Positions 9,449 through 16,270 of a stretch of DNA of 64,000 bases are shown here, piece after piece (within the stretch, counting starts at the first letter, position 1; every line of letters starts with the position of its first letter). Source of the DNA: Acidobacteriota bacterium (GTDB lineage: Bacteria > Acidobacteriota > Terriglobia > Terriglobales > Acidobacteriaceae). The notes beneath the pieces were generated by a model, which saw nothing but the letters and a program-made list of their open reading frames with translations, was not told the DNA's origin and ran no database searches. The stretch is from contig JAFDVP010000001.1 of assembly GCA_018268895.1 (NCBI GenBank), forward strand, positions 434,001 through 498,000. The letters are read 5' to 3'. A program made the translations under genes and the position numbers.

Positions 9449-11035
9449 ATGAAGATTCTTACATCGGCGGAGATGGGAGCGGCTGACCGGCGCACCGCGG
9501 AGGAGGCAGGCACACCGCTCAGCGCGCTGATGGAAGCGGCCGGAGCGGCCGTAGCCGCGTTCTGCCGCAGGCAATATCCCGCAGCGAGGCGCATCGTCGC
9601 GCTGTGCGGCAAGGGAAACAACGGCGGCGATGGCGTCGTGGCGGCCCGTCTGCTTTTGCAGGCAGGTCTCGATGTTCGCGTTGTCCTTCTCGGCAAAGCC
9701 AGTGAAGTAAAAGGCGATACGGCTACGGCGCTCTCCCGCTTGAGAGCCGAAGCCCCATACACTCTTTTGCTTGAGATAGAGGATGAGAAGGCTCTGACCG
9801 GGGTCTTCAAGGATAAAGATGGCGTCGATCTTCTCATTGATGCGGTTGTGGGAACAGGCTTTCGTCGGCCACTGCGTGGGCTTCCTGAAGCTGCACGTTC
9901 AATCGTGAACACGCTCGATGCTCCTGTGGTCGCTGTTGACCTGCCAAGCGGGTGGAATGCCGACTCGATGGAGCAGAGCGACGAAGGAGCATACCGCGCC
10001 GATGCGGTGGTCACCTTCACTGCGCCGAAGCTCGCGCACGTCTTCGGCTATCTGACGGCGGGGCCAGTCGTCGTGGCTCCCATTGGATCTCCCGATTCTG
10101 TCGTGTGCTCCGACAACAACCTGAACTGGACAGGTTCGTCGAAAGCAATTGCAGAAAAGCCCCGCGGCCCCAATTCGAACAAGGGCAGGTTCGGCCACGT
10201 TCTGGTTGTGGGAGGAAGCTATGGCACGGCGGGAGCCCCCGCAATGTCCTCCGTTGCCGCTCTGCGTACCGGAGCCGGTCTCGTAACGGCGGCGGTGCCG
10301 AAGTCGATCGTCAACCTGGTCGCGGGTATTGCGCCTGAGCTGATGGTCAGGCCGCTGGAGGAAGGGCCAGATGGCGCAATTGCTCTGGCAGACCTCGATG
10401 GCGCGAGACTGGATGCTCTGCTCGAACGCATAACCGTGCTGGCGGTTGGGCCCGGCCTCTCGCAGCGTGGAGACGCGAAATCTGTTGCGCGCGAGCTTCT
10501 GGCGAAGACGAAGCTGCCGCTCGTGCTCGATGCCGACGGACTGAATGCCCTCGATGGCTGTTCCGATCTGTTGGACGGAGCAGGCAGGACGCTGGTCCTT
10601 ACGCCGCATCCCGGCGAGATGGCACGCCTTACCGGCCTGACAGTTAAAGCAGTGGAGGCTGACCGCATCGGTCTCGCGCGAAGGTTCGCTACAGAACATA
10701 AACTCACCCTGGTGCTCAAGGGATGGCGGACCCTGGTGGCACACCCCGATGGACGCATCGCGGTAAACACCAGCGGTAACCCATCGATGTCCAAGGGAGG
10801 GAGCGGCGACATTCTTACCGGCATTGTGGCTGCGATGCTCGCGCAATACTCCGGCGATGTCTCCTCTGCGGTTGAGGCCGCGGTCTATCTTCACGGCCTT
10901 GCGGGAGACTTCGCTGCGCGCGCGATGGATGAGCACACCGTTTTGGCAACGGACACGGTCGCGCATCTCTCTGATGCCTTCCGTTATCGCGTGTGCGATG
11001 AGGACGGCCTGACGTGGCTATGCGGATTGAGATGA
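9449..11035 (+). CDS. nnrD: Bifunctional NAD(P)HX epimerase / ADP-dependent NAD(P)HX dehydratase
   Basis: 528 residues with two domains. Residues about 1-220 are the YjeF-N epimerase, with GKGNNGGDG at the phosphate-binding loop and VDLPSGW. Residues about 230-515 are the ribokinase-like dehydratase, with TPHPGEMARL and the conserved NTSGNPSMSKGGSGDILTG loop that binds ADP. Together they repair hydrated NADH/NADPH. AAGGA precedes ATG 9449. The stop TGA at 11033-11035 lies inside the start region of tsaE, an arrangement (nnr followed by tsaE) common in bacteria. Confidence 0.96.
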   Translation: MKILTSAEMGAADRRTAEEAGTPLSALMEAAGAAVAAFCRRQYPAARRIVALCGKGNNGGDGVVAARLLLQAGLDVRVVLLGKASEVKGDTATALSRLRAEAPYTLLLEIEDEKALTGVFKDKDGVDLLIDAVVGTGFRRPLRGLPEAARSIVNTLDAPVVAVDLPSGWNADSMEQSDEGAYRADAVVTFTAPKLAHVFGYLTAGPVVVAPIGSPDSVVCSDNNLNWTGSSKAIAEKPRGPNSNKGRFGHVLVVGGSYGTAGAPAMSSVAALRTGAGLVTAAVPKSIVNLVAGIAPELMVRPLEEGPDGAIALADLDGARLDALLERITVLAVGPGLSQRGDAKSVARELLAKTKLPLVLDADGLNALDGCSDLLDGAGRTLVLTPHPGEMARLTGLTVKAVEADRIGLARRFATEHKLTLVLKGWRTLVAHPDGRIAVNTSGNPSMSKGGSGDILTGIVAAMLAQYSGDVSSAVEAAVYLHGLAGDFAARAMDEHTVLATDTVAHLSDAFRYRVCDEDGLTWLCGLR

Positions 11036-11049
11036 CAGAAGGAGAACCG

Positions 11050-11499
11050 TTGACGAAGTTTACGAGAGAGAAGAGATTCAGGACACGCAGCGTCGCAGGC
11101 ACGCTCGCGCTGGGCGAGAGGATGACGGAGATTCTGCTGCCAACGCCGAAGCTGGTCGTGCTCCGCGGCGAAGTCGGAGCCGGAAAGACGACGCTGGTAA
11201 AGGGAATCGCTGCTGCCCTGGGGGCCGCAGGCGAAGAAGATGTCACCAGTCCGACCTTCACCCTTGTCCATGAGTACGTTGGACCGAAGGTGAAGCTTTA
11301 TCATCTCGACCTCTATCGCCTCGAAACAGAACGGGAACTGGCATCTTTGGGCGTCGACGAGATGGCGTCAGAAGCCAATGCGCTGGTGCTGGTGGAGTGG
11401 GGTGAGCGCTTCGAGAGTATTGCAACGCGCGCCGACGCCGAGATCGCCATGGAACATGGCGAGGGCGAGGAGCGCTCGATGATGGTTCGCTGGCGCTAA
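11050..11499 (+). CDS. tsaE: tRNA t6A biosynthesis ATPase TsaE
   Basis: Walker A GEVGAGKTT followed by SPTFTLVHEY, LYHLDLYRL and LVEWGER are diagnostic for TsaE, which drives turnover of the TsaB-TsaD-TsaC machinery making threonylcarbamoyl-A37 in tRNA. The start is ambiguous: GTG 11014, ATG 11020, ATG 11032 (ATGA overlap with nnrD) and TTG 11050 are in frame. I favour TTG 11050 because AAGGAG lies 5 bases before it and it gives about 149 residues, the usual size. Translational coupling with nnrD is likely. The following 110 bp contain the terminator of the opposing gene. Confidence 0.92.
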   Translation: MTKFTREKRFRTRSVAGTLALGERMTEILLPTPKLVVLRGEVGAGKTTLVKGIAAALGAAGEEDVTSPTFTLVHEYVGPKVKLYHLDLYRLETERELASLGVDEMASEANALVLVEWGERFESIATRADAEIAMEHGEGEERSMMVRWR

Positions 11500-11512
11500 G
11501 CTGTCTTTTTGC

Positions 11513-11550
11513 AAAAAAAATCGGCCCACAGGTATGTGTGTGTGAGCCGA
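11513..11550 (-). terminator. Rho-independent terminator of the peroxiredoxin gene
   Basis: Read on the minus strand, TCGGCTCACA and TGTGGGCCGA pair over 10 bp with one G-T wobble around a 10-base loop (11521-11550). Eight T residues follow directly (A-tract at 11513-11520 on the plus strand). It lies 69 bp after the peroxiredoxin stop codon. Confidence 0.85.
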
Positions 11551-11618
11551 TGCGAATGCCTTGTCAGGCGAAGACGATCTTTTGCGCAGGTGTAAAGCGC
11601 TACGGTCAAGAACGGTCC

Positions 11619-12191
11619 CTAATTTTTCTGGGAGTGGGTGTTGGCCGTGAGGACGGCGAGCGCATCTGCCGGGGGCGTTTGGTCGCTCGACGTGCGTCCG
11701 GTATGGGCGTAGATCACAAAGCCACCCTTGGTAAGCAGAAAGGTGCTTGGATACGCCGTCTGGTTGGCGTCGTTCCACCGCAGACCGTACTGGTTCGTGA
11801 AGTGGTAGTCAGGATCCAGCAGGACGCGAACGTTGGACGGCAGGGAAGTGTTGCCGATCATCTGACGGGCATCTTCGACCAGGTTCTTGCTGTCGGCACC
11901 GGGATAGACAAACAGTACCTGCGCTCCGAGCGCGGCAAACTGCGCGGCGCTTTGTTGATAGCTCTGGAACTGGAGCTGAGAGAACGGGCATTGGTAGCCC
12001 GGGTAGCCGCGGAGGACGATCAGGACGACGCTGCCGGATGCATTTAGCGAGGAGAGCGTCACCTGCTCACCGCCGGGGGTTGAAAGGGTGAAGTCCGGGG
12101 CATACTGACCGATGCCGGGAGTCGCAGCGACGCAGGAAAGCGAGACAGCGAGCAGAAGTACGGGGAGGAGAAACAATCTGCGCTTGCTCAT
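11619..12191 (-). CDS. Exported AhpC/TSA-type peroxiredoxin (thioredoxin fold)
   Basis: 190 residues from ATG 12191 (MSKRRLFLLPVLLLAVSLSC), a clear signal peptide. The open frame extends upstream to 12233, but that would bury the signal sequence. The mature part begins GIGQYAPDFTLSTPGG, the standard peroxiredoxin entry. The active region is YPGYQCPFSQ with a single Cys in the position of the peroxidatic cysteine; no clear resolving Cys follows. RWNDANQTAYPSTFLL provides the cis-Pro loop. It probably reduces peroxides in the periplasm using an external thiol. A Cys-Val-Ala stretch at the end of the hydrophobic segment could alternatively be a lipobox. Confidence 0.8.
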   Translation of the reverse strand: MSKRRLFLLPVLLLAVSLSCVAATPGIGQYAPDFTLSTPGGEQVTLSSLNASGSVVLIVLRGYPGYQCPFSQLQFQSYQQSAAQFAALGAQVLFVYPGADSKNLVEDARQMIGNTSLPSNVRVLLDPDYHFTNQYGLRWNDANQTAYPSTFLLTKGGFVIYAHTGRTSSDQTPPADALAVLTANTHSQKN

Positions 12192-12308
12192 GTGGCCGAT
12201 TATGAAAGCTGGGAAGCCGTCCAGTAATACCACTTTGGAGGCATCCGGGACGGTTGTGATTGGCGTAAGTGTTGCTGGGAGAGGTGTTTCCGCTTTCCCT
12301 TGAAAGCG

Positions 12309-13097
12309 TTACCTAACGTCGCCGCGGCCCGTGTAACGATAGATCGCGCAGAGTTCGTCGCCGGTCGAACCATATTCTTCCTGCTGGGCGATCGCCTCAA
12401 GATCGGCAGCGTGGTCTTCGGGAGTCATCGGCACGGGGCCTTGCCACAGGAGCGTGAACGCAGGGTGGCGGTCGAATGTGGCAGTATGCTCCGCGTTGAC
12501 GTAGAGCACATCCAGCGTGCCGGGCCGTTTGGCGAAGGCCGACTCGATGCGGCGGAGGAAGGCTTTGAGCACGGGTGCTTCGAACGGATGAAAGAGAAAG
12601 ACCAGTGCCGGGGTCGAGGGAAGATCAAAGCTAAGTGCATCCTCATGTACGATCTGGATCGGGGCAACGGCCGGGGCAGTCGGATCGCCTGTGTGAGTGC
12701 GCGCCCATGTATCGACATTTGCTTGCGCAATAGAGGCCATGGCCGCGTTTAGTTCTACGCCGATGACCTTGCGGAAGGGAAACTCGCTGGCCAGCATGGC
12801 GGCGCGGCCCTTGCCTGCTCCAATGTCGAGAAAGATGTAGTCGGTGATGTGATGCGGTGGGGCAGTCGCAAGCCAGCGCTCGACCAGAGTGCGCAGGATG
12901 GAAGGAGCAACGCCGTAGTACGCAGTAACGTGCTCGTCGTTTTCGTGGCCAGTGACCAGGTCCTTTGCTGGAACCAGGCCGCTGGTGTCGGTGCCGTGAA
13001 TCTGGTCGAAGGGGTGGATCGGCGTTGCCGTCGCCTTGAGCAGATCGCGTGGGCGTATCGGCTGTACTTTTTTCGTGGTGGTCTTTGATTTCGACAT
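12309..13097 (-). CDS. Class I SAM-dependent methyltransferase
   Basis: 262 residues. The N-terminal 20 residues are Lys/Thr-rich. The SAM motif IFLDIGAGKGRAAMLA is followed by GVELNAAM and, about 40 residues later, VHEDALSFDLP, matching motifs I to III of class I methyltransferases. FLFHPFEAPVLKAFL lies in the position of motif IV. Homologues are generally annotated only as methyltransferases, and the substrate is unknown. It starts 3 bp after the DUF59 protein's stop and is last in a tightly packed minus-strand set (ispA, DUF59, this gene), which suggests co-transcription. Confidence 0.75.
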   Translation of the reverse strand: MSKSKTTTKKVQPIRPRDLLKATATPIHPFDQIHGTDTSGLVPAKDLVTGHENDEHVTAYYGVAPSILRTLVERWLATAPPHHITDYIFLDIGAGKGRAAMLASEFPFRKVIGVELNAAMASIAQANVDTWARTHTGDPTAPAVAPIQIVHEDALSFDLPSTPALVFLFHPFEAPVLKAFLRRIESAFAKRPGTLDVLYVNAEHTATFDRHPAFTLLWQGPVPMTPEDHAADLEAIAQQEEYGSTGDELCAIYRYTGRGDVR

Positions 13098-13100
13098 GCG

Positions 13101-13493
13101 CTAGCGGATCTGGACCAGGTTGGGGTTGCCTTCGAGACCGAGGATGCGGCGGCCAGCAGGGGTAATCTGCTGCGGCGTCCATGCAGGCTCAGTGAGCACG
13201 ACGACCTCTGTGTCGCCTGCCGCCTCCAACCCCGCCAGACGGTTGCGAATCTGTGCGGTCACCTGAGCCGCGGTTTCGTCGGTCGGGCTGGTAAGGGTAA
13301 GCTCTACGCGGATGCGGTGTTTTTGTGGAACGCCTGGAATTCCCGCACCGGGGGCTTCGGGATCGCGAATGACTGAGACGGCCCGGACGAGTCCCAGGTC
13401 GACGATGTTGCAGGGGAGCGCTGGATCGTAGCAGTCTCTGAGAGCAGTAAGTATGTCGGCTTCGGTGAGCATCGTTGAACTGAGGATAGACAT
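13101..13493 (-). CDS. DUF59/MIP18-family iron-sulfur assembly protein (SufT/PaaD-like)
   Basis: 130 residues. ILTALRDCYDPALPCNIVDLGLV is the MIP18 (DUF59) signature; the Cys following DPALP and the later TLTSPTDE segment match the family. The C-terminal PAWTPQQITPAGRRILG corresponds to the conserved W-x-P-x-x-I-T motif. Members help deliver Fe-S clusters to apoproteins. An alternative start, ATG 13472 (MLTEADIL), would remove seven residues. It lies 6 bp downstream of ispA and 3 bp upstream of a methyltransferase, so it is probably in their operon. Confidence 0.85.
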   Translation of the reverse strand: MSILSSTMLTEADILTALRDCYDPALPCNIVDLGLVRAVSVIRDPEAPGAGIPGVPQKHRIRVELTLTSPTDETAAQVTAQIRNRLAGLEAAGDTEVVVLTEPAWTPQQITPAGRRILGLEGNPNLVQIR

Positions 13494-13499
13494 TTGCGG

Positions 13500-14438
13500 T
13501 CAGTGCTTGCGTTCGACCAGATAGCTGGCAAGCGCCTTGAGTGGGTCGGCGGCTTTGTCGAAGGGCTCCAGCGCGGCAAAGGCATCGGAGATCAGATCCT
13601 CGGCGTCCTTGATGGAGCGGTCGATGCCGTAGACGGCGGGCCATGTGGCCTTGATGCTGGCCGTGTCCTTGCCGGCGGTCTTGCCCAGTTCTTCCGAGCT
13701 TTGCGTCATGTCGAGAACATCGTCGACGATTTGGAAGGCGAGCCCTGCTTTTTCGCCGAAGGTGCGCAGGCGGCCGATGGTGTCGGCGTGGAAGTCGTGG
13801 TCGATGTGAGCCAATCCATAGATGCCCCCGGAGACGATTGAAGTCGTGATGAGCGCTCCGGTCTTGGCGCGGTGGATGGCTTCGACCAACTCGGCGGTCG
13901 GTTGCTTCCCCTCGGACTCGATATCGACGACTTGGCCGCCGATCATGCCCGGAGGCAGCGGGCTGTTGGCGCCGACACCTGTGCCGATGGCGAGGGATAT
14001 CTCACGCACGATGGAGACGGTAGTGGAAGGCGGTGTGGACAGTGCGGCGAGAGTCTGGAAGGCGAGCGTCTGTAGAGCGTCACCCGCGAGGATGGCGATG
14101 GCTTCTCCGAAGACGACGTGGCAGGTAGGCTTGCCGCGGCGCAAATCGTCGTTGTCGAGCGCGGGAAGATCGTCGTGGATGAGCGAGTAGGTATGGATCA
14201 TCTCGAGCGCGGAGCCGAGGTCGGCCGCTCCAACAGGAACCTCGCCTGTGCCTGAGGTCATCCGTGCCGCCTCCATTGCGAGAATGGGGCGCAAGCGCTT
14301 ACCGCCCGCAAAGATGCTGTGACGCATGGCGCGATGGATCGAATGCGGTGCGGTATCAGGAGACGGGAGAAGGCGTTCGAGAGCCGCGTCGATAACTTCG
14401 ACGCCGGTGCGGAGCAGATTCTGGACTGAGACGTTCAT
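13500..14438 (-). CDS. ispA: Short-chain polyprenyl diphosphate synthase (FPP/GGPP synthase)
   Basis: 312 residues. Both Asp-rich motifs of trans-prenyl synthases are present: DDLPALD at 89-95 and DDVLD at 239-243. FAGGKRLRP at 43-51 is the IPP-binding region, and RRGKPTCH follows the first motif. The enzyme condenses IPP with allylic diphosphates to make farnesyl or geranylgeranyl diphosphate. The two-residue insertion in the first motif (DDxxxxD) is typical of bacterial FPP synthases. Two downstream genes follow within a few bases. The precise chain length cannot be read from sequence alone. Confidence 0.92.
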   Translation of the reverse strand: MNVSVQNLLRTGVEVIDAALERLLPSPDTAPHSIHRAMRHSIFAGGKRLRPILAMEAARMTSGTGEVPVGAADLGSALEMIHTYSLIHDDLPALDNDDLRRGKPTCHVVFGEAIAILAGDALQTLAFQTLAALSTPPSTTVSIVREISLAIGTGVGANSPLPPGMIGGQVVDIESEGKQPTAELVEAIHRAKTGALITTSIVSGGIYGLAHIDHDFHADTIGRLRTFGEKAGLAFQIVDDVLDMTQSSEELGKTAGKDTASIKATWPAVYGIDRSIKDAEDLISDAFAALEPFDKAADPLKALASYLVERKH

Positions 14439-14478
14439 CTGATGTCGATGATAAATCAGCGTGGCGAACTCGGCCGGT

Positions 14479-16257
14479 TCAGTCCTGCCTGTTCAATACG
14501 TTACGCACAAGCAGCACGGTGAAACAAAACAGCGAGAGCGCGCTGATCAGGTAGCCAAGATCCTGGTCGGTTAGCTCGACGTATTCGATGCCGATGTGGA
14601 CTGGTCCTGAAGGAAGGGGAACGGCGATGAGTCCGTCATCACGCCGCAGACGCGTATTGACGGATGCGCCGTTCAACGTGATGCGCCATGCCGGGTAGTC
14701 TCGGAGGTTGAGGATGAGCGCCTGTGGCGTTGCCGGAGCGAGATCGAGCTGTCGCGGAGCTGGGCCTGGCATTGCGCCGTTCGTAGGCGGGGATGCCGCA
14801 TCCGCGCTGAGCCAGTAGCCTGGGTTGCGATCGCCAAGCGAGTCGTTGTCCGCGGTAATGGGCGTGTACTCATCGGTGGGATCGGTGCCTGGGTTGGAAG
14901 AATGAAAGATGGCGAGGCGCGCGGGTAGCGTGTCTTCGGGATAGCAGCGCTGGTGAAAGATACTGTAGGCGGGGAGGGCAAAGATGGTTGCCGATACAAG
15001 TGTAACGACGACTGCCTGTGTAGTCTTCAATGAGAGGCGCGATAGAGCGGCTGCCAGTGCGAAAGCAAAGACGGTTGCGAGTATGGCGACGAGACGCCAT
15101 GGGAACTGGAGAAAACGAAGCTCCGGAAGATGCTGCCAGAAGAAGGCGGACAGCGGCGTAAGCATGAAGACAATCGCCAGCGCGAGGACGGCGAGAGAGA
15201 AGGTGAGCTGAACAGGAGCGGTCGCGCCTTTGTGCGATGGGGCACCCGATTTGGTGGCGGCATCGCGGTCCGTGAGATAAAGCAGAGCCAGAGCCGCGAA
15301 GGTAAGAACAATGATAAAGATGGCAACAATTGAAGCCGTTTTGAGGACGGCGTCGTGTTCCGGATTGGCTGTGTGCTGGAAGAGAAAGTTGTCCTGCGGG
15401 CGCAGGCCGGGAAGGATGGCAAATGCGATCTGGACGAAGCGACGCTCGTAAGCAGCGGGAACGATGTAGAAGGCGGCGAGACCGAGTCCCAGCAGGGTGC
15501 CGGTGACGGTATTAACGGTGAGGTGGAGGCTATTCGTTCCAGCATCCGGTGGAGCTGTGTCACTGGTTGCAGAAGCGGTCGTTCTATTGTGCGATGCCCA
15601 CCTTAGCGGCAGAAAGCGCCGCATGAATGGGGCACCCGGATTTAAGGATGAGAGGAAGAGCCGGACAGCCGCAAGCAAAGCGAGAGCGTAGCAGCCCATG
15701 ACAGCAGCAGGCGCATTGGTCAGCCACAGCAAAGCAACAGGAATCGCGATGCGGGGTATGGTGACGCGATCTCTCAGTACCGCATGAAGCAGAAGCGGAA
15801 GCCACGCCGCGGCGAGAAGCTCCGCATAGGCGCTTCGCTCGTATGCGGTGTAGAGCGTATACGGATTTGCGATGTAGATCGCGGCTGCCAGCAGAGCGGC
15901 GTTAGGTGTTGTGAAGCTTCGAGCCGCGTAGTTGAGCGCGAGGCCAGCGGCAGTGAGGCATATCCATATGTAGACGACTGGGGTCCACGCCCAGGGCATG
16001 ATAAGGCCGAGCATTCCGCCGATGGCCCACGAGAGCGGAGGATAGAAGACGAAGCGCGGCTCGCCTGCGTTCCAGGCAGGAGTGAAGGCCCAATGCGGAT
16101 GAATCGTTCCGTGCGCGAACTGACGGGCCGCCTCGAACCAACTGATGATGTGGAAGTCGAAGTCGTGGCCGCACGAGCAGCCGCGAACGATCATCGGAAG
16201 CACGGCAATGAACGCTGCGATCGGAAGCAGGATGTACGGTCGGCGGTCACGCAGCAT
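14479..16257 (-). CDS. Polytopic GT-C-like membrane protein (PTPS-related membrane domain)
   Basis: 592 residues with about ten to twelve hydrophobic segments. After the first helix there is a GHDFDFHIISWFEA stretch with acidic residues, similar to the first extracytoplasmic loop of GT-C glycosyltransferases and the bacterial '6-pyruvoyl-tetrahydropterin synthase-related' membrane family. FYPPLSWAIGG and a C-terminal periplasmic beta region (ITLNGASVNTRLRRDDG) support this. It probably transfers a lipid-linked sugar or a related group; the substrate is unknown. It carries one full and one partial copy of the palindromic element described separately, both translated in frame. It is 14 bp upstream-adjacent to the penicillin acylase gene on the same strand. 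Confidence 0.65.
   Translation of the reverse strand: MLRDRRPYILLPIAAFIAVLPMIVRGCSCGHDFDFHIISWFEAARQFAHGTIHPHWAFTPAWNAGEPRFVFYPPLSWAIGGMLGLIMPWAWTPVVYIWICLTAAGLALNYAARSFTTPNAALLAAAIYIANPYTLYTAYERSAYAELLAAAWLPLLLHAVLRDRVTIPRIAIPVALLWLTNAPAAVMGCYALALLAAVRLFLSSLNPGAPFMRRFLPLRWASHNRTTASATSDTAPPDAGTNSLHLTVNTVTGTLLGLGLAAFYIVPAAYERRFVQIAFAILPGLRPQDNFLFQHTANPEHDAVLKTASIVAIFIIVLTFAALALLYLTDRDAATKSGAPSHKGATAPVQLTFSLAVLALAIVFMLTPLSAFFWQHLPELRFLQFPWRLVAILATVFAFALAAALSRLSLKTTQAVVVTLVSATIFALPAYSIFHQRCYPEDTLPARLAIFHSSNPGTDPTDEYTPITADNDSLGDRNPGYWLSADAASPPTNGAMPGPAPRQLDLAPATPQALILNLRDYPAWRITLNGASVNTRLRRDDGLIAVPLPSGPVHIGIEYVELTDQDLGYLISALSLFCFTVLLVRNVLNRQD
15233..15248 (-). repeat. Half copy of the GGGGCACCCG palindromic element inside a coding region
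   Basis: The flank GCGATGGGGCACCCGA matches one arm plus border of the dispersed element seen at 18151-18193. The matching opposite arm is degenerate or absent. Read on the minus strand it encodes SGAPSHKG, in the same reading frame (GAP) as the full copy about 350 bp away in the same gene. Confidence 0.5.
15596..15639 (-). repeat. Palindromic dispersed element, in-frame copy in the GT-C-like gene
   Basis: GCCCACCTTAGCGGC ... GCCGCATGAATGGGGCACCCGG. Outer (4 bp) and inner (5 bp) arms pair, with a diverged middle. On the minus strand it is translated PGAPFMRRFLPLRWA, about residues 207-221 of the membrane protein, in the same phase as the copy in the penicillin acylase gene. Confidence 0.7.
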
Positions 16258-16270
16258 AACGGGCAGGTTC

